Source: RPQJ01 sp963744735 (lineage in GTDB: Bacteria; Pseudomonadota; Gammaproteobacteria; Steroidobacterales; Steroidobacteraceae). From it: 64,000 bases of DNA. The DNA lies in the NCBI GenBank assembly GCA_963744735.1, contig CAVUVH010000006.1, positions 62,001 to 126,000 on the forward strand. Reading direction: 5' to 3'. Below, in pieces: positions 19,401 to 28,556 of this stretch (the stretch's first letter is position 1; each line of letters starts with the position of its first letter). Below the pieces are notes generated by a model. It ran no database searches and was not told the origin of the DNA. It saw only the letters and a list, made by a program, of their open reading frames with translations. The position numbers and the translations under genes are program-made.

Positions 19401-20453
19401 ATGACGGAATTCGCGTGGGCGATCGTGGGTCCCGGCCGGATCGCGCAGCGGTTCGCCGAGGCTGTCCACCGGCTGCCCGGGACACACGTGCGCAGCGTGC
19501 TGGGCCGCGACCAGCAGCGCGTCGGGAAATTCGTCGCGGACTGGTCGCGACCCGGCAAACCGCCACCGCGGCCGGTACTGGATCTCGACGCACTGCTCCG
19601 CGACGCAAGCATCGATGCCGTCTACATCGCGACGCCGCACTCCTCGCATGCCGCGTTCATCCGCGGATGCCTGCTGGCCGGCAAGCCGGTGCTCTGCGAA
19701 AAGCCCCTCGTTCCCAGCCTTGCGGTCGCGCGCGAGCTCGTGACGCTGGCGCGGGAGCGACGAGTCTTCCTGATGGAAGCCCTCTGGACGCGCTTCCTGC
19801 CGATCTATGCACGGGTGCGCGACTGGCTGGGCAGCGGCGCCATCGGCCGGGTGCAGGCCATCCAGTCGAGCTTCTGCTTCCACGCCCCATTCGACCCGGG
19901 CAGCCGCCTGTTCAATGCGGACCTCGCCGGCGGCAGCCTGCTCGACATCGGTATCTACAATGTCGCGGTGACGCGCTGGGTGCTGGAGTCGGCGCTCGGT
20001 GCCTGTCCCGACGCGACGAGCCTGCGGGCCGAGGGCACCCTGGCACCGACCGGCGTCGACCAGCGCGTGGCTGGCACGATCCTGTTCCCCGGTGGCGTGG
20101 TCTCGCAGTTCGTCTGCGCACTCGACGGCACGGCGGACAACTCTTTGCGCATCTTCGGCGACCGCGGCTGGATCCGTGTCGAAGCCCGCTTCTGGGAGGC
20201 CACCGAGGCCACGCTGTCGCGGCGCGACCAGCCACCCGAGACGGCGCAGGCGCCGTTTCGCATCAACGGCTTCGAGGAGGAGATCGAGGAGACCATGCGC
20301 TGCGTGCGCGCGGGCCTGACGGAGAGCGCGCGGATGCCGCACGACGAGACCCTGGCGATCGTCGGCTGGCTGGATGAGCTGCGGCGGCAGATCGGGGTTC
20401 GTTACCCGTTCGAACCCGTCAGCGACGAACAGGCCTGGACGAGGTTCCGCTAG
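19401..20453 (+). CDS. Gfo/Idh/MocA-family NAD(P)-dependent oxidoreductase
   Basis: A 350-residue oxidoreductase. The Rossmann domain begins at residue 5 with AIVGPGRIAQRFAEAV; the family signature CEKPL is in GKPVLCEKPLVPS. MEALWTRFLPIY and GGSLLDIGIYNV are typical of the dihydrodiol dehydrogenase/glucose-fructose oxidoreductase-like branch. These enzymes oxidise or reduce sugars, inositols and related polyols with NAD(P). It ends three bases before the aldo-keto reductase start, so the two are surely translated from one transcript. The substrate cannot be told from sequence. Confidence 0.88.
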   Translation: MTEFAWAIVGPGRIAQRFAEAVHRLPGTHVRSVLGRDQQRVGKFVADWSRPGKPPPRPVLDLDALLRDASIDAVYIATPHSSHAAFIRGCLLAGKPVLCEKPLVPSLAVARELVTLARERRVFLMEALWTRFLPIYARVRDWLGSGAIGRVQAIQSSFCFHAPFDPGSRLFNADLAGGSLLDIGIYNVAVTRWVLESALGACPDATSLRAEGTLAPTGVDQRVAGTILFPGGVVSQFVCALDGTADNSLRIFGDRGWIRVEARFWEATEATLSRRDQPPETAQAPFRINGFEEEIEETMRCVRAGLTESARMPHDETLAIVGWLDELRRQIGVRYPFEPVSDEQAWTRFR

Positions 20454-20456
20454 TCC

Positions 20457-21395
20457 ATGGACTATCGACCGCTCGGCAACACCGGGCTTCGTGTCAGTGC
20501 CGTGGGTTTCGGCGCCTGGCAGCTCGCCAACCCGATCTGGGCTGGGCCGGACGAAGCCGGCTCCGTGGAACTCGTGCACGCGGCGCTCGCCGCGGGCTGC
20601 AATTTCTTCGACACCGCGCCCGGCTACGGCGGCGGGGCCAGCGAGCAAGTGCTCGGAAGAGCCTTGCAGGGGCGCCGCGGGCAGGCCGTGCTCTGCACGA
20701 AATATGGCCACGCAGATCCGCGGCAGGCGGATTTCTCGGTGACGGGGCTGCGACCCTCGCTGGAGGCCAGCCTGCGCCGCCTGCAGACCGACCATGTGGA
20801 CCTGCTCCTGCTGCACAATCCCCCGCGCGACCTGCTCGACGGAGCAAGGGCAGCCGACCTGTACAGCGAACTCGAAGCCTTGCGGTGCGAGGGCAAGCTC
20901 GGGGCATTCGGCGCCTCGATCGACACCCGCCAGGAATTGCGTACGCTCGCCCTGACCACGTCGAGCGGCGCCGCTGAAGTGCTTTTCAACGCCTTCCATC
21001 AGGATGTGCGACGCGAATTTGGCGAGGCTGCGCGCCGTGGCCTGGGGTTGATCGCCAAGGTTCCGCTGGACTCAGGCTGGCTCAGCGGCAAGTACGACGA
21101 ACGCAGCCGCTTCGACGGCATCCGCGAACGCTGGTCGCCAGAGGTGGTCGCCCGTCGGGCCGCGCTGGTGCGAAAGCTGCGCGCCTTGCTGCCCCCCGGA
21201 ATGCCGCTGGCACAGGCGGCGCTGTCCTTCGTACTCGCCCATCGCGAAATCGCGACGGTCATCCCGGGCGCGAAGACCCGTGCTCAACTGGAGGCCAACC
21301 TGGCCGCCGCGTCGGAGCCAATGCCGGCAGCCCTGGTCGCGGCCATCCATGCCCTGTGGGAAACGGACCTGGCGGACGATCCGCTACCCTGGTGA
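20457..21395 (+). CDS. Aldo/keto reductase
   Basis: A 312-residue AKR barrel. The catalytic tetrad is visible: Asp and Tyr in FFDTAPGYG, Lys in CTKYGHAD and His in LLLLHNPP. NADPH-side motifs include TVIPGAKTRAQLEANLAA near the C-terminus. The start YRPLGNTGLRVSAVGFG is standard for the family. It pairs with the preceding Gfo/Idh/MocA gene (three-base gap), a combination common in sugar-catabolic sets. Its last 12 bases overlap the 3' end of the converging PhyH gene. Confidence 0.9.
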   Translation: MDYRPLGNTGLRVSAVGFGAWQLANPIWAGPDEAGSVELVHAALAAGCNFFDTAPGYGGGASEQVLGRALQGRRGQAVLCTKYGHADPRQADFSVTGLRPSLEASLRRLQTDHVDLLLLHNPPRDLLDGARAADLYSELEALRCEGKLGAFGASIDTRQELRTLALTTSSGAAEVLFNAFHQDVRREFGEAARRGLGLIAKVPLDSGWLSGKYDERSRFDGIRERWSPEVVARRAALVRKLRALLPPGMPLAQAALSFVLAHREIATVIPGAKTRAQLEANLAAASEPMPAALVAAIHALWETDLADDPLPW

Positions 21396-22209
21396 ATCGA
21401 ACAACGACCTCGATGCCTCGAAGTGCGTGTCCGCAATCTCGTCGAGGCCCGGGCGCGGCCGCAGGTAACTGAAGTAAGCCACCCAGCGCTCCTGCTCGCT
21501 GTCATTGGCGAGGCCCCGGTGCAGGATCCGGTCATCGAAAATCAGGACATCCCCCGCCGCCATCGCCTGCACGCGCAGGTTGTTCCACCGCGTCTCCGTC
21601 CTGCCCGGCTTGCCGCAGGATCGCCGGGGTGACCTCTGTCGCCGACTGATACAGCAGGCTGTCGCGGTCCAGCCACGGCCGCTGCAGATGATTCGTCAGC
21701 AGGTGCGTGCCGCGCGCCACTTCGGTCGGGCCGGCGGCGAGCGGGATATCGGCCAGCGCCAGCAGCACATTCACCGCATGCGCGGGCCGGTCCTCCGCCG
21801 ACTCGTGCGGCGAGTCGATATGCCATTGTTGCGCGGGCGAGCCGGGACGCGAGAACACGACCCCGCAGAACGATGGCCTGGCGTCGGGTCCCAGCACCGC
21901 GCGGACAAGTCCCAGCCACGGTACCTCGGGCGCAGTAGAGCCCTGCATGCCCCAGATCGGCCGCAGGTCCTCTTCGCGCATCGGGACGTCGAACCTGCCG
22001 GGCGACCGCTGGACCAGCTCGTGGTAGCCGTTCCTGCTGCCGATCCCGATCGGCCTGGAGCCGAGTGCCGCCATCACGCGCGTTGCACGAGCGCGCATCA
22101 CCGAGTTGATCATGGCCAGCAGCTGCCCGGGAACGAGTCCGCGCACCCGGGCAACGCCTTCGGCGGCGAAGTGCTCGGGGCAAAGCGCCATGTTCATGGG
22201 GTTGCTCAT
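21384..22209 (-). CDS. Phytanoyl-CoA dioxygenase (PhyH)-family Fe(II)/2-oxoglutarate oxygenase, one frameshift
   Basis: About 274 residues of the PhyH family. The iron triad is visible as HID in QQWHIDSPH and the distal histidine in DRILHRGLAND; LAAGPTEVARGTH is the typical strand in between. One extra base near 21605 (GCCGGGCAGG) moves the frame between ILRQAG and RTETRWNNLRVQAMAAGD, and both sides belong to the family. These enzymes hydroxylate diverse small molecules, so a substrate cannot be assigned. It converges with the aldo-keto reductase and diverges from the class II aldolase gene, which starts 57 bases away. Confidence 0.85.
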
Positions 22210-22265
22210 GGGAGGATTACAATCCTAGCAGACCCATTCGACTGTCCCGTGACGGAGTCATCGCC

Positions 22266-23012
22266 ATGAAGATCGCCCTGCCAACCGAAGCCCAGGCCCG
22301 CGTGGACCTGGCCGCGGCGTTTCGCTGGGCGGCGAGGCTGGACTGGCACGAGTCGATCGCCAACCATTTCAGTGTTGCGATCTCGGCGGACCGCTGCCAG
22401 TTCCTGATGAACCCGAACGGGCGGCATTTCTCGCGCGTCCGCGCCAGTGAACTGCTGTTGCTGGACGCGCGCGACGAATCCTCGGTCGAAGGACCCGACG
22501 CGCCCGACCCGACCGCCTGGCATCTGCACGCGCAGTTGCACCTGCGCCTGCCGCAGGCGCGCTGCATCCTGCACACGCACATGCCCTACGCGACGGCGCT
22601 GTGTTGCATCAGGGATTTCGAGTTGCTGATGCTCGACCAGAACGCCTGCCGCTTTCACGGACGCATCGCCTATGACCGCGAATACGACGGGATGGCGCTC
22701 ACGGCTGCGGAAGGCGCGCGCGTGGCCGCCCTGCTCGCCCCGGGCAGGAGCGTGCTGATGATGGGCAATCACGGCGTGCTGGTGGTTGGGGCCACGGTCG
22801 CCGAAGCTTTCGACGACCTGTACTACCTGGAACGCGCCGCAAAGGTACAGATCCTGGCGCTGTCCACCGGGCTTGCGCCGGCGCTGATTCCTGACGAGGT
22901 CGCGGCCAGGACCTGCGCGCAATGGCACTCGTACCCTGGCGACTATTCCAGCCGGCACTTCGATGCGCTGAAGGAAATCCTGGACGAAGAAGAGCCGAGC
23001 TATCGGCAGTGA
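22266..23012 (+). CDS. Class II aldolase/adducin-family protein
   Basis: A 248-residue protein of the zinc-dependent class II aldolase (AraD/FucA) family. The metal-binding histidines occur in ILHTHMPYATAL and near MMGNHGVLVVG; SIANHFSVAI and FDDLYYLERAAKVQ are further family segments. Members act as sugar-phosphate aldolases, epimerases or decarboxylases. Its neighbours (Gfo/Idh/MocA, AKR, PhyH) hint at an accessory pathway for a sugar or hydroxy-acid, but this is inference. Upstream GTGACGGAGTCATCGCC gives a GGAG ribosome-binding site. Confidence 0.85.
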   Translation: MKIALPTEAQARVDLAAAFRWAARLDWHESIANHFSVAISADRCQFLMNPNGRHFSRVRASELLLLDARDESSVEGPDAPDPTAWHLHAQLHLRLPQARCILHTHMPYATALCCIRDFELLMLDQNACRFHGRIAYDREYDGMALTAAEGARVAALLAPGRSVLMMGNHGVLVVGATVAEAFDDLYYLERAAKVQILALSTGLAPALIPDEVAARTCAQWHSYPGDYSSRHFDALKEILDEEEPSYRQ

Positions 23013-23072
23013 CGTTGCCTTGTCCCGGGCCTCCTGTCGTCTTGACGGCCCGGCGACCCGCGCCGGCCTCGC

Positions 23073-24857
23073 TCAGCGCCCGCTGCCGCCCGCGGCCGCA
23101 GCCGGCCTGCGCGGCTCGACGAACCGCTCCATCACGGCCTGCTCGAGCAGGTCCGGTGGCAGCAGGCCCTGGTCGATGATGAAGTCGTGGTAGGCCAGCG
23201 CGTCGAAGCGGGGCCCGAGTGCGAGCTCGGTCTTGCCACGCAGCTTGAGCTGGGCACGGTAGCCATAGAAATAGGACGTCGCCTGGCCGGGCGCATTGAA
23301 GCTGTAGCGGTCGACCTCCTGCTTGGCCATCGGCTCGGACAGGCCGACCTCCTTCATCAGGAAATCCTGCACCGCCGCCGGCTCGATCAGGCCCAGGTTC
23401 ACCATCGGGTCGAGGAACGCGCGAGCCTCGCGCAGCATGCGCAGCTGCAGCGTGCCGACCTGGCCCTCGAGCGGCAGGTGACGCTTGACCAGTGATTCCG
23501 CGTACAGCGCCCAGCCCTCGACGTTGGCGCTGTTGAAGGCGAAGATCGCGCGCGGAATCGAGACGCCGTTCTCGATCATCTTCGCGAACTGCAGTTCGTG
23601 GCCGGGTCGCGACTCGTGCGCCGTGAGAGTCCAGGAGATCGCGTCGTTGGTGAAGTCGTCCATCCTCGTGCCGGGCGGTGCGTTCGGGTTCTCGAGCGGC
23701 AGCACGAACTCGGCCGACTCGCCGGTGTTGCCGATCAGCCGTGGCGGGCTCAGGAAAGGTGCTGGCTGCGCAGCCGACTCGGCCGCCGTCGCCAGCCGGA
23801 TCACGGCCGGGCGATCGGGCATCGTCACGATACGCTCCCGCCGGATGATGTCTTCGAGGCTCGCGAGCCGGGACTTGTACGTCGCGAGCAGGGCGTCCTT
23901 CGGTATCGTCTCGGCCTTGAGGCGCGCGAGGACGGCGCGGTAGTCGGCCGATGGGTAGCCTCGCTGCTTTGCGACCAGCGTCGCGAGGGTCTGCATTTCC
24001 TCCCGGGTCTGCACGAAGCTGAGCATCGCCTCGTCCATCAGCTCGCGGGGATCCGCCGAGACGCCGAAGTTGCGCAGGTTGTCTGCGTAGATCTCGGGCG
24101 GCAGCCGGTTGGTGGCACTCGCGCGCGGCAATAGCTCGGCGCGAAGCCAGCGTTCGTGCTCGACGAGCTGCTGGTCCAGCAGCTTCAGGTTCTGCTGCCA
24201 GCCTTTCAGCCCGCTGCGCTCGAACAGCTCGCGGATGCCCTGCACGTAGCGCTCGCGATTGCGCAGGTTCTGCTCGATCTCGACCTTCCAGGGGCCGGTG
24301 ACCCCCGGAACGGCGAAGCGCTCCTGCAGCCGCGCCTCGGCCAGGCGGGCGATCGGCTCGTGGCCCGGCGCGCGACCCACGTAGCGCGCCAGCCGCTCGA
24401 GCGCCGCCGGATAACGTTCGCGGGCGACCCGCGTGTCGAGCAGCGAATTGAACGACTGGAACAGCAGTTGCGGCAGGTCGGCGTACGGCAGCATCAGGCG
24501 ACGGTTGAGTTCCGAGGTCCTGCGCTGATCGCGCGCGGAATTGATCAGGATCTGGAGATCCGCGCGGACCCGTGGATCCGCCTCGGTGGCGAGCCGGGCC
24601 TCGAGCTCTGCCTGCACCTTGGCGAGGTCGGCTTCCAGGCGCTCGTCGAAGCGCGGCTTCAGGTCGATGATGTCGGCGTCGCGACCGTCGACGCCGAGCG
24701 ACGATGCGCCCTCGGGACTGGTAGACCGCAATGAGTTCGAGCAGCGGCGCGCGTTCGCGTTGCTGCGCACCACCCATTCCGGGCTCTCGCCGGTGGCATG
24801 GACGGACGCTGACGACGCAAGGATGAAGACGAAAAATGCTCGCGGCAACCAGGACAT
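23073..24857 (-). CDS. DUF885 family secreted peptidase-like protein
   Basis: About 594 residues with an N-terminal Sec signal (MSWLPRAFFVFILASSASVHA). The mature chain is the alpha-helical DUF885 family, whose HESRPGH motif (in TAHESRPGHELQF) resembles the metal site of gluzincin-type peptidases. AFNSANVEGWALYAESL carries the downstream glutamate. No substrate is known. Between about 24715 and 24750 a one-base loss and a one-base gain enclose about 12 codons that read as family sequence (LLELIAVYQS) only in the shifted frame, which suggests two nearby sequencing errors. It follows the MFS gene on the same strand and may share its transcript. Confidence 0.85.
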   Translation of the reverse strand: MSWLPRAFFVFILASSASVHATGESPEWVVRSNANARRCSNSLRSTSPEGASSLGVDGRDADIIDLKPRFDERLEADLAKVQAELEARLATEADPRVRADLQILINSARDQRRTSELNRRLMLPYADLPQLLFQSFNSLLDTRVARERYPAALERLARYVGRAPGHEPIARLAEARLQERFAVPGVTGPWKVEIEQNLRNRERYVQGIRELFERSGLKGWQQNLKLLDQQLVEHERWLRAELLPRASATNRLPPEIYADNLRNFGVSADPRELMDEAMLSFVQTREEMQTLATLVAKQRGYPSADYRAVLARLKAETIPKDALLATYKSRLASLEDIIRRERIVTMPDRPAVIRLATAAESAAQPAPFLSPPRLIGNTGESAEFVLPLENPNAPPGTRMDDFTNDAISWTLTAHESRPGHELQFAKMIENGVSIPRAIFAFNSANVEGWALYAESLVKRHLPLEGQVGTLQLRMLREARAFLDPMVNLGLIEPAAVQDFLMKEVGLSEPMAKQEVDRYSFNAPGQATSYFYGYRAQLKLRGKTELALGPRFDALAYHDFIIDQGLLPPDLLEQAVMERFVEPRRPAAAAGGSGR

Positions 24858-24934
24858 GCTTCGGCCCCATGAAGTGCAGGAGTCGCGATTGTGGCAGGAA
24901 TGCACCGACGGACAAGCACCAATGCGCGCGGAGG

Positions 24935-26170
24935 TCACGTCGCCCCCGCCCTCGCCCGCGCCGTGCGTCGCGAGCGCCGCCAGAACACCAGGCACAGCAC
25001 TGCGCCCATGTAGCCGCAGAGCGCGACGCTGGTGAAGTAGATCTGGAAGCTCTGCGCGCGCGGGTAGTGGCGCGAAAGGAAGCCGTCGTAGAGCGGCAGC
25101 AGCACGTCGGGCATGTAGCCGATGAAGCTCACCAGGCCGATGGCGAGCCCGATGATGTGCCGCGGCACCGGGCAGAGGTCGAGCAGCGCCCAGTAGAGGC
25201 CCTTGATCGCGTAGGTGAGGTAGCCGATGACCAGCACGATGCCGACGATCGCCACCATGCTGCCCGCCAGCGGCAGGAAGCATATTGCGATCAGGCTCGT
25301 CGCCGCGAGCGCGAGCAGCAAGGCGAGCAGCAACTCCTTGGAATAGATGTCGCCGAGGAAGCCTATGGTGATGCCGCCGATGGGCCGCATCCAGAGTTTC
25401 GTCAGCACGACGGACCCGGCCGCGAGCGCCGACAGCCCGAAGTTGACCTGCAGGAACGCCGAGATCGAGTACGTCACCCAGAACAGCATCTGGCCGATCG
25501 CCATCACGATCGCCAGCAGCCAGAGTTCCGGGATGCGTGCCAGCAGGCCGATGTCGGCCAGCAGTGTGCCGCCGGTGCGCTTTGCGTCCCGGGCGCGCGG
25601 TGCCGGTGTCACGCGGTTCGGGTCGTCCTCGACGAACAGGTAGACGAGCACGGCGAGCACGATCGCCGCGATGGCGTACATGTGGATCACCGGCGCGAGC
25701 CGCAGGGTGGCCGGGTCGCCCGGCTCGGACAACCCGCGGAACATCAGCACGGCGACCGAGGCGAGCAGCGCCTCGACCAGGCCGCGACCGCCGTCGAGGA
25801 TGCCGAAGAACCGCCCCTGCTCGGTCGAACCTGCGAGGACGTTGACGGCCTTGATCAGCGCGGCCCAGAAGCACAGCCCGCCCGCGACTCCCCAGCCGAG
25901 GAAAATCAGGCGCAGCTCGAGCAGCGACGGGAAGGTCGCGAACCACAGCCCGAGCAGTCCGACCGCCGCGAGCGCGAAGGCCATCAGCTTGCGCGGCTGG
26001 TAGCGGTCGGCCAGCCAGCCGCTCGGGATGTAGGTCAGCGAGAACACCAGGCCGAGCAGCGAATAAAGCTCGCCAAGGTCGGTCGGTGTGATGCGCAGCG
26101 CCTCGAGCACGCTGATCTCGAAGTTCTGCCGCAGGTACATCAGCGGATAGAGCGCGCCCGCACCGAGCAC
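24935..26170 (-). CDS. MFS transporter
   Basis: At least 411 residues of a twelve-helix major facilitator transporter. The loop 2-3 signature is GWLADRYQPRKLM, and helices such as AFALAAVGLLGLWFA and GTLLADIGLLARIP-flanked segments are obvious. The fold resembles organophosphate:phosphate or hexuronate-type permeases, but the substrate is unknown. The first in-frame start codon is GTG at 26170, inside helix 1. Coding-like sequence (ELPPEITVIEP and RARRYAQFAIIV) runs upstream to about 26262 without a start codon, so the true N-terminus is probably hidden by an indel. It lies upstream of the DUF885 gene in the same direction. Confidence 0.83.
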   Translation of the reverse strand: MLGAGALYPLMYLRQNFEISVLEALRITPTDLGELYSLLGLVFSLTYIPSGWLADRYQPRKLMAFALAAVGLLGLWFATFPSLLELRLIFLGWGVAGGLCFWAALIKAVNVLAGSTEQGRFFGILDGGRGLVEALLASVAVLMFRGLSEPGDPATLRLAPVIHMYAIAAIVLAVLVYLFVEDDPNRVTPAPRARDAKRTGGTLLADIGLLARIPELWLLAIVMAIGQMLFWVTYSISAFLQVNFGLSALAAGSVVLTKLWMRPIGGITIGFLGDIYSKELLLALLLALAATSLIAICFLPLAGSMVAIVGIVLVIGYLTYAIKGLYWALLDLCPVPRHIIGLAIGLVSFIGYMPDVLLPLYDGFLSRHYPRAQSFQIYFTSVALCGYMGAVLCLVFWRRSRRTARARAGAT

Positions 26171-26610
26171 GATGATGGCGAACTGCGCGTAACGACGCGC
26201 GCGGCTGCCGGACGAGGCGATGGGTTCGATGACGGTGATCTCCGGTGGAAGTTCGATCCTGGGTCAGGCCAGGCCCCACAGGCCCTGCGCCTTCAGCCGG
26301 GCGGCAATATCGCAGCCACCGACGACCAGCACGTCGCAAACCAGGTCTGCTCGAGTCACTCGCGCTGGCGTCCCGGTCACTGCGCGTACGCGTTCATCAC
26401 GGCCTGCGCTGTGCGCATGGTCTCCCCCCGCGGCCATTGTTGTTGCGCGAACGTAACCCGCGCGACCCGTGCGCGCCAGCCCCTTGAGCAGACGGGCCCG
26501 AACTGTTCCCGGGAGGCTCTGCAGCCGCCCACTCGAGGCACCGGACGGGCACCGGCCCCCGAACCTGCGATTTGGTGTAATGTCCCGCTCTCCCCGGCCA
26601 CCTTCGAAAC
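26171..26610. other. Gap with unexplained coding-like fragments
   Basis: The left part (to about 26262) looks like the missing N-terminal tail of the MFS gene. Further upstream on minus, a short frame from about 26389 to 26266 reads RADLVCDVLVVGGCDIAARL before a stop; it is strand-helix-like but too short to classify. An ATG at 26417 on minus opens only 13 codons. A plausible -10 box (TGTAAT, 26577-26582) for the plus-strand glycosyltransferase lies near the right end. Nothing here is annotated as a gene. Confidence 0.4.
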
Positions 26611-27760
26611 ATGCCCGTACAGACGCCGATCCGCGTCCTGCACTTCGTCACCGGTGGCTTCGCCGGCGGCGCGACCCAGGTTGCGATCAAGCTGGTGTCG
26701 GCCGCACTGCAGACCGACACGGTGCAGCCGCTGCTGGTGCTGCGCCGCAAGCGCCACACCGACCCTGCGCGCATCGCCGAATTGCGCGCGCAGGGCATAC
26801 CGGTCGAGGTCGTCAGCGGCATGTTCCACTGGCTGACGATCTGGGCGCTGGCTGCGGGTGTGCCGCCGCTTCCGGCCTGACATCCTGGTGGCGCATGGTT
26901 TTCCGGAACACATCCTGGGGCGCCATGCCGGTCGCCTCGCCCGGGTGCCGCACCTGGTGCAGGTCGAGCACAACTCGAGGGAACGGTACACGGCGTGGCG
27001 GCGGTGGCAGGCGCGCCGGCTCGACCGCCACACGGCGCGCATCGTCGGCTGCGGCGAGGGCGTGCGCCGCAGGCTGCTGGAGATGGGTACACCGCCCGAT
27101 CGCACGATCACGATCAACAACGGCATCAACCTGGTGCCATTCGCCAGCGCCGATGCGCATCCTTTCGAGCAGCGCGCGGCGCAGATCCTGATGGTGTCGC
27201 GTTTCGCCCGGCAGAAGGACCACCTGACGCTGATCCGGGCAATGGCGCTGCTGCGCGAGCGTGGCCTGCGCCCGCCGCTGCTGCTGGCGGGCGGCGGCAA
27301 GCAAGGCCACCGCCGCCGCGCAGAACGGCTGACGGCCGAACTGGGGTTGCAGGACCAGGTGCAGTTCCTCGGACTGGTGCGGGATGTGCCGCAACGCCTC
27401 ATGGCCTCCCGTATCGCCGTGCTGAGCACGCACTACGAGGGCATGCCGCTCGCCCTGGTCGAAGGCATGGCTGCTGGCTGCGCCGTTGTCGGCAGCGCAG
27501 TTCCCGGCGTGCAGGAGGTTCTGCGCGACGGGGTCAACGGCCGCCTCGTCGCGCACCAGGATCCGCGCAGCCTGGCCGATGCGCTGGAGGGCCTGCTGCG
27601 GGACCCGGCCTTGGCTGCCCGGCTGGCCCGGCAGGCCAGGCTGGACGCGCTCGATGCCTACAGCCTCGAACGCATGAACCGCGACTACGAGGACCTGTTC
27701 TGCAGCCTGATGCAGGGGCGCCCTGCACCGGCAGCCGGCGCTGGCCAGCCTCCTCCTTAG
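26611..27760 (+). CDS. Glycosyltransferase family 4 (GT-B fold), one frameshift
   Basis: About 382 residues. The N-terminal nucleotide-fold half starts VLHFVTGGFAGGATQVAIKL. The C-terminal GT4 half has ILMVSRFARQKDHLTLIRA, LLLAGGGKQGHRRRAERL and the EX7E motif in HYEGMPLALVEGMAAG, which contacts the sugar nucleotide. One extra G near 26857 (GCGGGTGTG) makes an early stop in the first frame; the neighbouring frame resumes with CRRFRPDILVAHGF. The protein is probably a peripheral membrane enzyme of polysaccharide or glycolipid synthesis. No other polysaccharide genes are nearby, so the product is unknown. Confidence 0.88.
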
Positions 27761-27842
27761 CCCATCAATTCCGGCCATCGCGCCGGTGGGTCAGTAACTC
27801 TCCGACTGGAGACCGGCCACTCGCAGGCCGATCATCGGAGCC

Positions 27843-28549
<707 letters not shown>

Positions 28550-28556
<7 letters not shown>

